64,000 nucleotides of DNA from Antitrichia curtipendula (Eukaryota; Streptophyta; Bryopsida; Hypnales; Leucodontaceae): NCBI GenBank assembly GCA_951230915.1, contig OX579636.1, positions 22,193,567 to 22,257,566 of the forward strand. Direction: 5' to 3'. Positions 25,151-37,620 of the stretch are shown piece after piece (the first letter of the stretch is position 1; every line of letters starts with the position of its first letter). The position numbers and the translations under genes are program-made. The notes beneath the pieces were generated by a model. It saw only the letters and a list, made by a program, of their open reading frames with translations, made no database searches and was not told where the DNA came from.

Positions 25151-26076
25151 TCCCTAAAGTTGACTATGTTATCACCAAAAACTTTCAAAAATTGCCATTT
25201 TTAGTACAAGTACCAGATTTTATGAAAATATCATTTTTGAAAACATGTAATTGTAGGATCTTGTAGTATGCTAGATTGAGAAGATGTGGAAAAAATTTCA
25301 GAAATTTACACCTTTGAAGATTGCAAGATATTAGCGTTTGGAGTGACAAAGATCATTTTTTTGTCCCTGCGAAAAATCGGGCATCTGCACTTCACAAGGT
25401 CACATTTGTTTGAAAAAATGTCTAAAATGGTGGTTCTTCTTTGGATTCATTCTTCAAGGCAAGTTGGCTACATGCTTGAAAATTTTCAGATCATTTGAAG
25501 TTGTACAACATGTAGGAAAAAAATAATAAATAGAAAGATGTAGAGAATGATTCAAAATACAAATTTTTTAACAATTCATTTATGGAATTGAAAAATATTA
25601 ATCCCAATGGTTGCAATGTTGTAATAAAAAAATCTACATCCTATATTTTTATTTTTTTCAAAAAAATTGAAAATTGAGTTAAATAAAGGACTTCAAAGTT
25701 ATTTTAGAGTAGAGAAGCCATAACTATCCACAAACTAAAACACCTCATACAACTTTTGATTCATTGATCATAATAGAATGGTTCAAAGCTTTCTATGTAT
25801 ATATAAATCTAAAAAAACAATTTCGATTTTTTATTTCTGAAAAAAGTGATTTTTTCAGATCTCCTAGTGGACTGCCCAAGTTGATAAACAAACCATATAT
25901 TAGGCCATAACTTTTGGCTCACATTTCCAGATGGCCTGAAATTTAGTGCACACAAAAGATATTCCTTGTCCACACCTTCTATTAAAATTTGGGCCAAAAA
26001 TATGGAAATCTCTAGTCACATGTACTTGGCCAAAAAAATTTATGTTACCAAAAAACGCAGCTTGGTCCTTTAGGGA
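25151..26076. mobile_element. TTAA-flanked TIR element, copy P4 (best preserved ends)
   Basis: TTAA lies at 25147-25150 and 26077-26080. The left end is TCCCTAAAGTTGAC and the reversed right end is TCCCTAAAGGACCAAGC, with nine identical terminal bases. The length is about 926 bp. An internal stretch around 25690-25800 is the reverse complement of P6 around 63600-63740, confirming that the copies are related beyond their ends. Frames at 25286-25498 and 25809-25997 are incidental. Confidence 0.75.
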
Positions 26077-26080
26077 TTAA

Positions 26081-26684
26081 TGAGTGGTTTACATACTTTA
26101 TCAATTACCATGTGGCCTATGTGGCCTTGTTCAGCTTAGCAAGTTACAATTTACCTTGTTACCATTTGTAATGTCTCAGCTTTGGTTTTTAAACTTCTGA
26201 TTTTAGCTTAGGTTCTTAGCTCACAAACAAGCTTTCAGTTTCTGCTCATAGATCAGCTTCCACTTGCACTTCACAATAATTCTGACTTCAGAAGCTCAAC
26301 CATGGCAGCTTTCATGAGGCATCAGACTTCACAAGCCTGATGGAATTTAGTGCAATGTGCTACCTTTAAGACAAACAAGCATCTTTGGCTACCTTGAGAG
26401 TGAGTAGTATTAAAAAATAAAAAAACAAATAAATGATTTTGAAAGTTGTGAAGGATTATTGGGTGTACTCTAACACAAAACTGACTAAATAGATGCTAAT
26501 TCCAATGTGGAGGAAGTTGCAAATTGGCTATCAAATTCTATTGGTTGTTGTAATCTTGTCTAAAATCTAATTTTTTTAAGAATTTTTTTTCCAATGCACA
26601 TTTAGCTCCTAAAAGTTTTAGGTAGCAATGGAGCAAATTTTAGCCAATTCTGTGAATGCTGGTGGTGATATAATTGGCAGCCTC
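26081..26684. other. Intergenic DNA, nothing recognised
   Basis: This stretch has moderate AT content and no supported gene, element end or RNA. Confidence 0.45.
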
Positions 26685-26960
26685 ACCATTACATGTTTTT
26701 CAGCCCCTGTGGAGGGTTGCGAGTTCCCCAAGGTTCCCAGACTCTGGAATTGCAGCGTAGCAGCTGCGTGACGTGACAGAGGGACTGTCATGTCATATAA
26801 ACTAATAAAAATAAAAATAAAATTTTTAAAATTTAAAATTTTCAGATTTTTATTTTTATTTAAATTTTTTTTTTTCTGATAGCAACCATTCTCTTACTGC
26901 CGAGGGAACATCGCCGGGAACAGGCCCAAAATGGCCCTCCAGACACCCCAAAAAACATCT
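26685..26960 (+). repeat. Repeat family B, copy 2
   Basis: This is a direct-orientation copy of 5431-5720 with the same GC-rich blocks at both ends and an AT-rich centre. Between the copies most differences are substitutions plus a shortened block after 'ttcccagact'. It ends in 'ggccctccagacacccc'. No coding capacity is seen. Confidence 0.6.
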
Positions 26961-26992
26961 AATGATACATCAATCACGTACCTCATGGGATA

Positions 26993-27465
26993 AGGTAAAA
27001 CAACCCATTACAGACCAAATGGGGAGTTTGCCCACTTGTCATTTCTGAAATTTTTTACTTTTTTTTCCAGAGAAAGTCAAGTGATAGAAATGGTGAGAGC
27101 ATTTGAAACTATATTTTTTTTTGACAAAGTGTGAATTTGTTATGAATTTCTGAAGTGTCTAGCCCACCACGGCCTAAGAGAGTCTGTAGACTACCCCAAA
27201 ACCAACCAAAATTGATCCATAACGCTCATCTTACTCACCTATTGCGGTCACAATATTTTCTAACATAGAAGACGTGAAAAAGGCACTTCCTACAATGAAC
27301 TAACACTAAAAAATTGAAAGTTACTATTGTAGTCACTAATCACTCCATTCCAGTTAGCTAAGACATTGAATGTGGCCTTGATCTCAATCACTAAAAGTAA
27401 ACCATAATGGGTCATTCTTAGGAGTTTGTAATGGGTAAAAGGTCTGTAATGGGCTGTTTTATCTT
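26993..27465. mobile_element. TIR element with TA target, 473 bp
   Basis: The left end is AGGTAAAACAACCCATTACA and the reversed right end is AGATAAAACAGCCCATTACA. The match continues to about 24 bases with two differences. TA lies directly outside both ends (26991-26992 and 27466-27467). Size, TIR and TA fit a Stowaway/Tc1-mariner-type MITE. No transposase is present. Confidence 0.8.
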
Positions 27466-27467
27466 AG

Positions 27468-28220
27468 CTCCCCCCACGCTCGGTTCCCCAATCCTCACTC
27501 ATTCAAACTCATTCATACCTTGCTTCTTCATGTTATCAAATTCCCCATGGAGGTGACAAGGTACCACCACTCCACGACTTTAGACCGAATGTTGATCCCA
27601 CCCCTCTTTGCTTACAATAAGTTTCAACTATTGTCACGCGCAAGTCAATGATCACTTGGATGGTTCAAGATGAGACCACCAATGGCATTCAGGCTTTTCT
27701 CTAGAAAATTTACAAGGTCAAAAGAGTGCAAATATTGTGAGGGCCTCTCATTGGTGGAAGCTATGAGACCAAGTTCTACAACACATCTGAAAATGCAAAC
27801 TTGCGCATGACATTTTCTTTGCACTAGGAGCCGTTTGGGGAAGCAAAAGCAACTGCAAACAAAACTGCTTTCAATTGTGGCCACAAATACTTGGAGCGAC
27901 TGATGTGACTTCACCCTAAAATCCTTGATGCATTCAAATAGTTCAAATTAAAAAGGTTGATGTGAAAATTTTATCTAAATTGCAAATTGGCTCTTTTGAT
28001 GTTGTTGAAACAACATGTATTTATGCAATTCAAGTTTGGGGATCCAAAAGACAATAGATTGCTTACTAAAACTTGTCATAATTGGATCCAATAGTTTATA
28101 GAAGTCTATATCATTGTCTTGCTATCCTAACAAGGGAGATTGTCTTGTAGTCTCCAAAAGGCAATGTACAAATAGAAATACATACAAAACACTATTTGTG
28201 TGTGTTACAAAGGGTTGTGG
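27468..28220. other. Intergenic DNA, no gene recognised
   Basis: A minus-strand frame at 27645-27914 (89 codons, Cys-rich patch 'CSCFCF') matches no family I know and lacks a credible gene context. I leave it uncalled. Confidence 0.45.
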
Positions 28221-28505
28221 GGAAATTTCATTAAAATGGTGCCATTCTACAATTTGGTAGTTTTATGGTTCAAACCGGGCAGTCTAAAATATAGACTTGT
28301 CCTAGATGTCTGAAATTTATACTTGTCCTAGATGGCACTTTTATAGTTCAACCCATGTGGTTTGAAATCCATATCCATCATATATTTTTAAAATCTATAA
28401 TTGTCCGAGATGTTTGAAATCTATACAAATTCCAATGGAACTTTTACAATTTATACAGGGCGGTTCAAAAATGGCACATAGAATATACCATTTTAATGAA
28501 ATTCC
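28221..28505. mobile_element. Small TIR element (MITE), about 285 bp
   Basis: The left end is GGAAATTTCATTAAAATGG and the reversed right end is GGAATTTCATTAAAATGG, differing by one A. The interior has two copies of 'acttgtcctagatg' (near 28295 and 28322). It may be related to the segment at 1-215. Target duplication is not evident. Confidence 0.7.
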
Positions 28506-29034
28506 TAAAGTTTTAAAACTAGTTTGTTTGATGAAATTGTCATGAAAAATGTAGATGAAGTATATTTTGTTGTCAATATGGTTGCACATTTAGGTTTCAA
28601 AGAGACACCATTGTTAAATATACCAAAGTGGTTTCTAGGAGAGACTCTATGACCATGGCAATAAGAATCTTTGAGTGGTAGCAATTAATGATTGAAGCTT
28701 CTGTGCTCATTTTTACGAATGTAAATAGCAGATATCCTATTAGAGGTTTGGAAGACAACATTCCAAAGGTTTATTGTAGGATGAGACCTAAAGATTGGAT
28801 GGACCATGCTCTATTTCTTGAATACTTTGTAAAACCTTGTGCATTTCTAGCCAATGTGCACCAACGCACAAAAGTGATATGGGTTAATTGATAATTGTAT
28901 TAGCCATATTGCCATAGTATTATTTTGAGGTTGATGACTTTATTGACTATAAATAGTATAGTTTTTAGGTTTTTGCCATTGTGCTCCACACATTTGTATC
29001 AATTAGTTAATAGTATCTCATGTCTAAGATAAGA
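28506..29034. other. Intergenic DNA, nothing recognised
   Basis: The short frame at 28688-28891 has no domain. No element ends were found. Confidence 0.45.
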
Positions 29035-29229
29035 GGTCCATAAAGCTCTCATTCAAGAGCTAAAACTAAATTTGGAGAACTGAAATTCTTGAAATATTTT
29101 TCAATCAATTTTCTTTGAATGACAAATGGAATTGGCATCTAATTCAAGTTGTTTTATATATTTTTTGAGCTTTGTGGAATTAATTATGAAGTTTTGAAGT
29201 TGAAATGGAACGGGGCTCTAAAATCATCC
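29035..29229 (-). repeat. Repeat family A, copy 3, first half (split by MULE)
   Basis: Read on the minus strand, this matches the distal arm of copies 1 and 2: 'catttcaacttcaa', 'attccacaaagctc', 'gatgccaattccat'. It breaks off at TAAAATCATCC (29219-29229). The remainder continues at 39570-39690, on the far side of the 10.3 kb MULE. Confidence 0.75.
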
Positions 29230-29290
29230 AACGACGCTAGTATGTGAGCATGTGAGCATGAGCCTATGAGCGGTGAGCGTGAGCCTATGA
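29230..29290 (+). repeat. MULE left terminal inverted repeat
   Basis: It is composed of repeated (T)GTGAGC and 'gagcctatgagcggtgagc' units, and the last unit pair is duplicated. Similarity to the right end extends about 40-45 bp. Repeated hexamers of this kind are candidate transposase binding sites (inference). Confidence 0.75.
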
Positions 29291-29795
29291 GCGGTGAGCA
29301 GGAATTGCGTGAGCCTGAAGTCTACAAATTTGAATTTTGGAGAAATTTCTAATTTTTTGTAATTAAAAAGGAAAAAAATTTGAGGTTTTGTTAGCAAAGT
29401 TTTTTTTTGAAAATATGTCCTATTGCCATGGGACCCATGACCGTGGATTTAAAAGCCTAAAAAGTTGGTGCTATTGCAGACTCAAATTTTATATCCAAGT
29501 TTAATGGTTTAAATCACATCTTCAGAGTCTGTCTTAGAATAGGCTTATAAAGTGAAAGTACAAATAGTTAATCCAAAAGGAATTCTAAAATTGACAAAAA
29601 GACAAATACAATGAAAATATCAAAAAGAATTCAACATCCTACAGATAATAAAATATTTTGTCATTGCAAAAAAGAATAGATATTGAAATATGAGTATAAT
29701 AATCTGCATATATGAAAATTTTGAAGATAAAATATTGGTACTATAGATGTACTTCATATCATGCTAATACTAGTCAACTAACTTGTTCACTAACT

Positions 29796-32700
29796 TCACT
29801 CGCATGTCTTGATGATTCCGGCAGCAACGAGCACTTGCTTAACTTCATCCGAACTCAAGGTAGGAGCGTGGATGAATGTGTCTGTCTTGTAATTCAATTT
29901 GCAAAAGTAACGAAAGATGTAATAAAGATGCTTGCAGTTTATGTACATACCACGCTTTCCAATGGAAGTTCCATTCATACCTCCATAATGAGGACATGTA
30001 CAAGATGGAAAATTTGAAAGCGTGATATTATAAACCTTTTGATTAGGTTCAGTACCAGACAGAAGTGTAATAATGGCACCAAGTCCAGGGTAAGGAAGGA
30101 AGTTCACTCCAGTGATACTTGCTGTAACATTCCTTGCACTCTCCCACTGATTGCGGTGATTTTCGGTGGGGGCCTTACTGCTCCGCCGAACTTGCTTGCC
30201 ATTCCGAATAGAAGGAATTCTTTCAGCATGTGCTGGTCGAGGATGAGTCCACAACATGGGCTCAAATATTCTAGATGAGGTAAATAGCCGTCGAGGTGAC
30301 ATCGGAATGCTAGATTGCAAGCGAAACCCAGCTTCTTCAAACTCTATAATTTCGGTACGACTAAGATTTGTACCAATAAGAACAGGCTAAATCTCAGGGA
30401 TCTCAGGTCGAGTAAGAACATGGGAACGCTTAGGTCCCATGACGCATCATGCAATTTGGTCTGCACAAAACCAGAAATCCTCAGTTTGAACTGCTGTGCC
30501 CTTATACTCACGCTTTTGTCCTCTATAAGTAGGGGCAGCAGTGGATATTCCATGCCTAACAATCAATAGCTTGCATTTGGCTTGTGTATACTTTTGAATG
30601 GCATGACACTGTTTCCTTGACTTGTGAGAAAGTCTCGCTATATGCCATTCTGATGTATCGCAATCAGTTTCCATGACAGATTGGATATGGGATAAAACCG
30701 TATTAGTTTCTACAACTGCAGACCCAAGTTGCACTCTACCAGTAGCTGATCTAATTTGAACCCGAGGATGAGAGAAGTTTACTTTGTCAAGGCGATGAGA
30801 ATCACCCTCAGAACCAATTGGAAGATCTAATTTCCTTTTGCTAGACCCAAATACTTTTTCACTCTCCAAATGCGGAATTCGAGTGCAAACGTCTTTAGCT
30901 CCAGGCATCTCACTAAGTGCGTCTGCGATTTTTTTCCCATCTCCAGATGCCATAGCCCTCTTCAATTTCAAATCTTCTTTAGAGGGGCCTTTTCCGGAAG
31001 GGCCCCCACAAAGATAAGCTCTGTAGTTGGTCATTTGCATGAAGGTTGAACCCAGTCATCACATGTGGCAATGAACAAATCAGATCCACGCTTTCCTGAA
31101 GCTTGCATCCATTTGTTGTGCATAGTTTCTGCAAGATTGCATGTTGGAATATCTGCTAATTCTTCTGTTGTCAATTTCTGCAAATATATTGAATGAAGTC
31201 ATTATTTAAAACATTGAAGATGTAGAATAAAAACTAGAAAACCAAATTATGAAAGTAGAGATCATACCGTATCCATGAATGCGCCCCATTGACGATATCG
31301 AAAGTGCCCAAATGCTAGCCAGTCCTCAAGTTCACAGATAGCTGGTTCTGATGCAGCTCCAGAAGAATACCACCAAGCTTTAATTTCTAAATACATCTTC
31401 TCTGCCTCAGCCATTGACATTGCATCCTTATACTGCCTGCAGAGTCGGATATGCTGTTTTTGGAACTCTTTGGAGATTAGTTTCTCTGTGTGCTTGTGCA
31501 TGCTTGTCGCCCAATGGAACAAACAAGTCCTTTCACGATCCACCATTGGAACAGATGGATCCCCTGACCCATACACAATGCGAATAGCATTGAAGTTGGC
31601 TTGAGCGCTATCACACATAAATCCCTTGAAGTTAGGATTTGACACTCCATTTTTGACCATGACCCTATTCAAACAATGCCAAAAAATGATCTGGCCTTCG
31701 GTGCCCTCAGTCTGCATATCACATACAGCTATGGTCATGACTTTACAATAAGTGGCATCATAGACGTGACAAACAATAGTCGTCCATAATTTCACTCTCT
31801 TGACATGATTGAACATGATAAAACAGTTTTCAAGGTTGCCGCCTGGTTGCATCCGTTGCACGAGATCCACTCCACTTCCAGGTCCATTCACAAGCATCTT
31901 GAATAAATAGACCTTATCTTGTCCTTGTCCTGGAAATACACTATCGTGGATGTACTCCATTTTGGCACGTCCCTTCATGTCAAGAATTCGATCAATCTCG
32001 CCTGCACCTTTATTGTTGTTCCGAAAGGAGGAAACAATGTTGCGCACATTGGGTGAGCTAAGGAGCTTGAACTTATCCATGACATTCTCTAACGCATCAC
32101 CATGAAGCATCTCCTTTGGTCCAGGCCCATCGTGAATAAGAAACGTGTCAAAGAATTCCTTGCTTGCTGCCAAGGTAATGACAGAAGTTTTGGCTGTTGG
32201 AGTCTTAGCTACCTCGTTAGCAATTAGACTAGTTATTGCTTCAAGAGACTCTCTACATTGACCATCAGAAACAGGATGTGAATGAACATCCAAATGGATG
32301 CATGCACGTGACAATTCTCCAGTTCTAAGTACATAATAAATTCTCGAGTTACATAGACTGAGACAAACAGGAGGTTGTCTACAAACTTTACAGAGCACGG
32401 TAGAGTCAGGAGGAGGAATCTGACCTACGCTAAAAGGATGTTTGGTGGTCCCAATCCACTGAGATTCATTGCTTTTCAGAGCTTGTGTGCGGTAGTCACA
32501 GTTTGTATTTTCACAGATCAAGTGCCCAACACAATGCGATTTTCTAAACTTCAAACCTAAGTCATTATGGATGTTTGATGTCATGGTGCGACACCATGTA
32601 TGACCATCATATCGCTTGTCCATACCTTCCATGCCTCTAGCCCCACATGTGGAACCACGAGAAGGTGGTAGCTCAAAAAGAACATTACCATCAAATCTAG

Positions 32701-33409
32701 TCGGGAGAAACTGAACCTTGTGGTAGTCCATGGCATCAAAATCAATTTGGGCAAGTTCGTTTCGTGAACCAGGCACTGAAGACAATTTGCGAAGGCATTC
32801 TAATACGGTTAAAGAATCGCGATGATTGGGGGGGAGAGGAGGACGAGAAAATCCAGACGATGCTGGACTACTAAGTGTACTATGGAAGATAGTAGGAATG
32901 GATGAATCTACCATACGTGGGAAATGAACATTCGAAGAAGAAGGTTGGCAAACTTTAATCGGCATTTGACCTTCAGAATCGCTAGACAACTCAATGACAG
33001 GTTCTATAGACTCACGCTTGATATTGAACGCAATTGTGTTCTCGGAGCATCCACTGCCTAGGGACTCCACTTTTACAAGACGTGGTAATGGGTGTTGTCC
33101 CTTTGACTTATCAGAAGTAAGTGTTAATCCTTCAGTTGAAGGTGGTAAGAGCCCCGACAGGAGACCATAAACTCTATAGTGTCCAGCAGGAAGAAGCCAG
33201 TAGAATCCTTCATGATCAGTACACCTTGATTGTAAGATAGACCCCGTAACAACACCGTCATCTCCTTGGAGTTCTTCCTCCACAATAATAGAAGAAGGGG
33301 TGAATCCAAACCGGACATGAAGAAGATGGGCAAGCACACGAACAATACCTTGACTGTCCAGTGGTAGAAGAAATGGGACATCATGACCTTTAGCAACAAT
33401 ACTAACCAT
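29796..33409 (-). pseudogene. MULE transposase (GCM-type zinc finger, DDE domain, SWIM finger), with point lesions
   Basis: Exon 1 (33409-31268) is open for 714 codons. Residues about 270-385 form a Cys/His-rich GCM-like finger ('CENTNC', 'CKVC', C349, C353, C370, then 'HLDVHSHP'), the WRKY-GCM1 class known in MULE transposases and related transcription factors. The catalytic core follows: D551 in 'VYDATY', D600 in 'MCDSAQANFNAIR', C629-x2-H632 ('CLFHW'), and a candidate Glu near 668-675. A 90-bp GT-AG intron (31178-31267) precedes 'IPTCNLAETMHNKWMQASG', a block common in this transposase group. The C-terminal part has a SWIM finger (SCTC, then NCKH) at about 29900-30000. Lesions: a one-base frameshift at about 31040-31060, an in-frame TGA at 30447-30449 and an in-frame TAG at 30387-30389. 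The TGA could derive from CGA by CpG decay. Confidence 0.85.
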
Positions 33410-34060
33410 AGCGAAGCATTAAAAAAATGGGAAGAGAGACGAAGAATGAAGAAGTAAGCAATGATGTTTACGAGTGTAAAGGGCGTGAATTTAAAAGGAA
33501 CAATAATAGAGTTGTTCAAACTGAATGAAATTTTTTTCATGGATGTACTAAATTTGAAATTGGATTGATAATTTGAATGGTCATGAATAAATACCGTATC
33601 AAGATTTGATATAGAAGAGGTAGGTGAAATGGAGTTGGGTAAGACGGCGTATTGTATGGTATCAATTAGCACATCACCAGTAATAAATGGATTACAATAT
33701 GAAAGATATCAATATGAATTAAATCAAGTTGGCAATGTTAAAACTGTCACTGACAATAGACGTCAAGACGTTAAGCAGTAGAGTTGATGGCGACGTAGGA
33801 CACATTTACAATTATAATAATATATTTAGTGGCCGGTCGAGAATATTGTAATCGATGATGATGAGTAGCAAATAGAAGTAGCCGTTATGTAGTCATGAAA
33901 TGAACTTATATCCTTGTAGGAAGAAGTTGTTGAAGTCTCATCGAATATAAAAGGTTGCAGGACATGAGGAAGTAGTAGATAGAAATGTAAGTTCAGAAGA
34001 GGGTGTGATGTAGTATGGTAGATGTTGATATTGTAATGCCTTGATAGTTGATTATTTCAG
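33410..34060. promoter_or_regulatory. Divergent intergenic region between the two MULE genes
   Basis: These 651 bases separate the start of the transposase (minus) from the start of the ParB/methyltransferase-like gene (plus). The sequence is AT-rich and contains no shared repeat with the TIRs that I can see. It presumably holds both promoters, a layout that would couple expression of the two genes (inference). Confidence 0.5.
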
Positions 34061-35158
34061 ATGCAGGAGGAATTGCTTCCTCCATTGTTAGTGTTGGACA
34101 GTGAAGTTCCACAGAGGAAGAAGAAGAGGAGAAGTAACTTTCGTTATTCGAGTAAGAAGCAATTGTTAAGGGCTAGAATGATTAGACGATTGTCCCGAAT
34201 TAGTACAGCTGATTTGTCAAGCTCAACGAGGAATTTGACTTATGGAGATATAAGTCCATGTGAAGCAATAGGAGAGGATATTGTAGAAGTTGGGTGTACA
34301 TCTTGTGAAGCTCAACTAGAGATTGTGTGTAGCTATAGTGATTGTGATGAACACATTGATGAAGAAGAAGAAAATGAAGACAGGGGAGAAGGACATCAAC
34401 AACAACAGCATGAGCACTTTTTACTTCCAACGCTAGAGTTGGAGATGGAGCTTGAAGTTACAAACAGAATGGTACGTAAATAATTTTTCCAAGCAATGCT
34501 AAATGAGAAAGTATGTGAAAATTTTAGCGAGCCAGATTTTTAGGAACTTGACATAATTTTGTACGCGTCGGAATCCCAATTCCAACGGTGTATAGCACGG
34601 AAAAAACGGATGCATATTGAGTATTTTACGGCCTAAAAACTAAAACGGCATCTTGGAATCTGGCTTGAAATCTTCAAAATCCGCTGATTTTGAGGCCAAA
34701 TCCAGCCTTCTGATTTTCAGCAGTTATTGGTGAATTTTGTAAAATCGCTCGAGTGTCCAAAAAATTTGAAAAAAATCAGAGTAATTCTGACCTGAAGAAT
34801 CTACAAGTACAAAAAAATTTGGCTTAAAATTTTGAAAATTGAAAAAATTCTTTGCATGATTCCTTTGAGATACATCTACCAATTTTATACTTGTTTTTTT
34901 TTTTTTTTTTGGACACTTGCTTTCACCTAAACCTTGTGGTTTCTTCGCACATTGTCTTTGAACTTTGAAGGTACCGGAGGAAGAAACTTTCACGATGGAG
35001 GAAGGGGAGGCTGCAGGAGAGGCTGCTGCGGGAGATGCGGCGGTTTTGGAGCGTGGAGATGAGCATGGAGAAATGACGATCCAGGAAGAGAAGAGGACAG
35101 CAAGTACGCCGAATGAAGCCAATCCAGGTGCGTGGCTAATTTTTTTGCCCTCTCTAAA

Positions 35159-35894
35159 CCCCAGCCGTTGACGGCTGCACTTTTTCAGATCCTATTTTGC
35201 GTTCAATATCGCCTCTCTAATGGACAGCTGTTGACGGCCACGCTTTTCTGCATTCCAGTTTAGAACTTTGTGAGCCTTCCTAGACCCCAGCCGTTAACGG
35301 CTGCGCTTTTTTCGGCTCTTTTCTTCCTCTCTAATGAACAGCCTTGAACGGACACAATATTTGGAATTCTAATTTCAGAATCAAGATGCTACAATTTCGT
35401 GAGCCTTCCTAGACCCCAGCCGTTGACGGCTACACTTTTGAGACATACATTTCCTTCTACGAAACATTAGGGATTTAGGCTAATGCTGAATTCTTTTGGC
35501 TCTATACAACATTAGAGATTTGATCAAATGCTGAAATCTTTGTGACCTTGGGCCATAGCCGTTAATGGCCATGCTTCTAGAGACATAAATTGCTTGTCAA
35601 AATATACTACATTGCTATGTTTGTCTAAAGCTAAATTTTTTAGACACTTCTTAGACCCCAGCCGTTGACGGCCACACTTTTTGAGACATATATTCTTTTA
35701 TGAATGTATGCTATGTTCCTCAATGCTTATCAAAATTTGAAATTTTCTAGGAAACCTTAGACCCCAGCCGTTGACGGCTACACTTTTTGAGACACACATT
35801 TGCTTATGAATGTATGCTATGTTCCTCAATGCTTATCAAAATCTGAAATTTTCTAGGAAACCTTAGACCCCAGCCGTTGACGGCCACACTTTTT
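35159..35894 (+). repeat. Array of nine GCCGTTGACGGC hairpin motifs in intron 2 of the ParB/methyltransferase gene
   Basis: A block of about 27 bp (core CCCCAGCCGTTGACGGC, followed by a CAC and a T-run) occurs near 35159, 35223, 35283, 35338 (degenerate), 35412, 35550, 35653, 35761 and 35867. Spacing is 60-140 bp, and the last three copies are about 107 bp apart inside a larger duplicated unit. The core AGCCGT-TG-ACGGCT is a 6-bp stem with a 2-base loop and contains the W-box core TTGAC. It is too irregularly spaced for a simple satellite. Confidence 0.85.
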
Positions 35895-37620
35895 GAGACA
35901 CACATTTGCTTATGAATGTATGCTATCTATGTCATTTTATGCTGAAAATTCTTGGGCCTCCACCAAAACTTCTTCTAATCTTTATGTATACATTGTTTTG
36001 GGGATGCCGACAGAAAGAGATCCACAAGCACCAAGAGTCAATGCTATACTTGAGCCTCTTTCTCAAAATCAACTTGAGTTAGAGTTGCATGGATTTTTGA
36101 AGAAGGAGACTGTGAATACTTCTTCTCGTCTTGAGCGCTTGAGGTATCAACCACGAGCTAAATCAAAGATCAACATTCCTTTATGCCGTATGATATCTCT
36201 ACCGGTGGTGAGGCCTTTTTTGAAGAATGATGTCATGAATTTAGCTGCACACTTTGTTACTTGTGGTTATATGGAAGGAAATGGCGTTTTCTATGTTGCC
36301 TTGGAGAACAATGAAGGGAAGACAGTGGATGTCACGGATGACATTATCAAAACCTAGAGTCCAAATTGGCTGAGAGCAAATGCTGCATTTGAGAGAGAAT
36401 TGCAAAACGATGAAGATCTCAAAGTTTTCTCTAGCAAGATGTTCATGGTATGGGATGGAAACCATCGTTTGCAAGCATGGTTACCTCTTATCAACCGAGA
36501 TCATACGGACGACTTTCAATGGCATTATGCGGTTGAAAGTATCATTTTGGAAGTCAAAGGGGATGTTGCAACTACATTGACAGCATTACATGAAGTCAAT
36601 TGGTATTTCCTTATCATCCTTGATGAATTTCCATTTTATTCAAGTCTTCCGTTTCCAATGTTTGTTCACTTTGAATCATTATGTCCTACCTTCTTTTAAT
36701 TGAATGTTTAATTTATATGATTTAATATAGTAAATTTTGTTTTGGCAGGCGAAACCAGAAGTCCCATGTTTCCATAAATCTTGTTCACAAGCTCTATCGC
36801 ATTCATAATATTGCCGGGCAGCCACTGTCGTATTTTGAGAAACTTGTTTCTAAGGAGGATCTTGCTGCAGCTGAAGCCAAGCAAAAATCAAAACACAGGA
36901 CTTGGTTCACTCTAACTATTGAGGCTCTAAATGGAGTCTTGTACCAGGTTTACTTCTTTATTTCCTTTTCTACTTTTCATATTTTCTTGAATGTTTAGGC
37001 TTCTTGACATTAGTTCTTCTTTTTAATTTGATTTCATATCCCTTGTTCTCCTATGCAAAACATTTGTTCTCATGAACATTTATGTTTATTTTTAAATTTT
37101 CTTTACGTTGTGCAGCAAGAGTTGGGGGATGCTGCTGCTGCTGCTCAAAGAAAATTCTATGAAAAGTATCCCGATTCCGCGGATTGGACTTCAACTGCAG
37201 TTTCTGAGTGGGTCTCCAAAGCTATTGATAAGGTCAAGGTGACTTCTCATTCCGAATTGAAGAAGCAGCTTCCCATTGCAGATCCAAAACATACGATTGC
37301 ATTTTTGGAGCAAGTCAAGCTTCACTATGAAACTCATGACGACAATCCGGAGATGACCCAAGAGAAACTTTGGATGTTGGCAACTTCAGCAATGGATACT
37401 TCCATGAAGATCAAGTGGCTTGAGAGATGGAACAAGTCTCCTTCTCTTCGTAAAGCTCTCAAGTTCCCTAAACCAAAATTCAGTGACCTTGAATTTCCAG
37501 AGTGGCTTCATAAAGCTACATGGTGGGCTCAAGTAAGTACTTATCTTTCTTTCCTATAGTTTTAGTATTAATTCTAACACCATATTCATTACATATTTGT
37601 TATTTCCAATCTCTGATTTC

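Noticed and set aside
27645..27914. Minus-strand 89-codon frame with Cys-rich patch
   Set aside because: No recognisable domain, no splice or neighbour support, and located in element-rich DNA.
35159..35894. CRISPR-like array
   Set aside because: The repeats are inexact, irregularly spaced and lie in an intron of a plant transposon gene. No Cas genes are present and CRISPR arrays are not expected in a plant nucleus.
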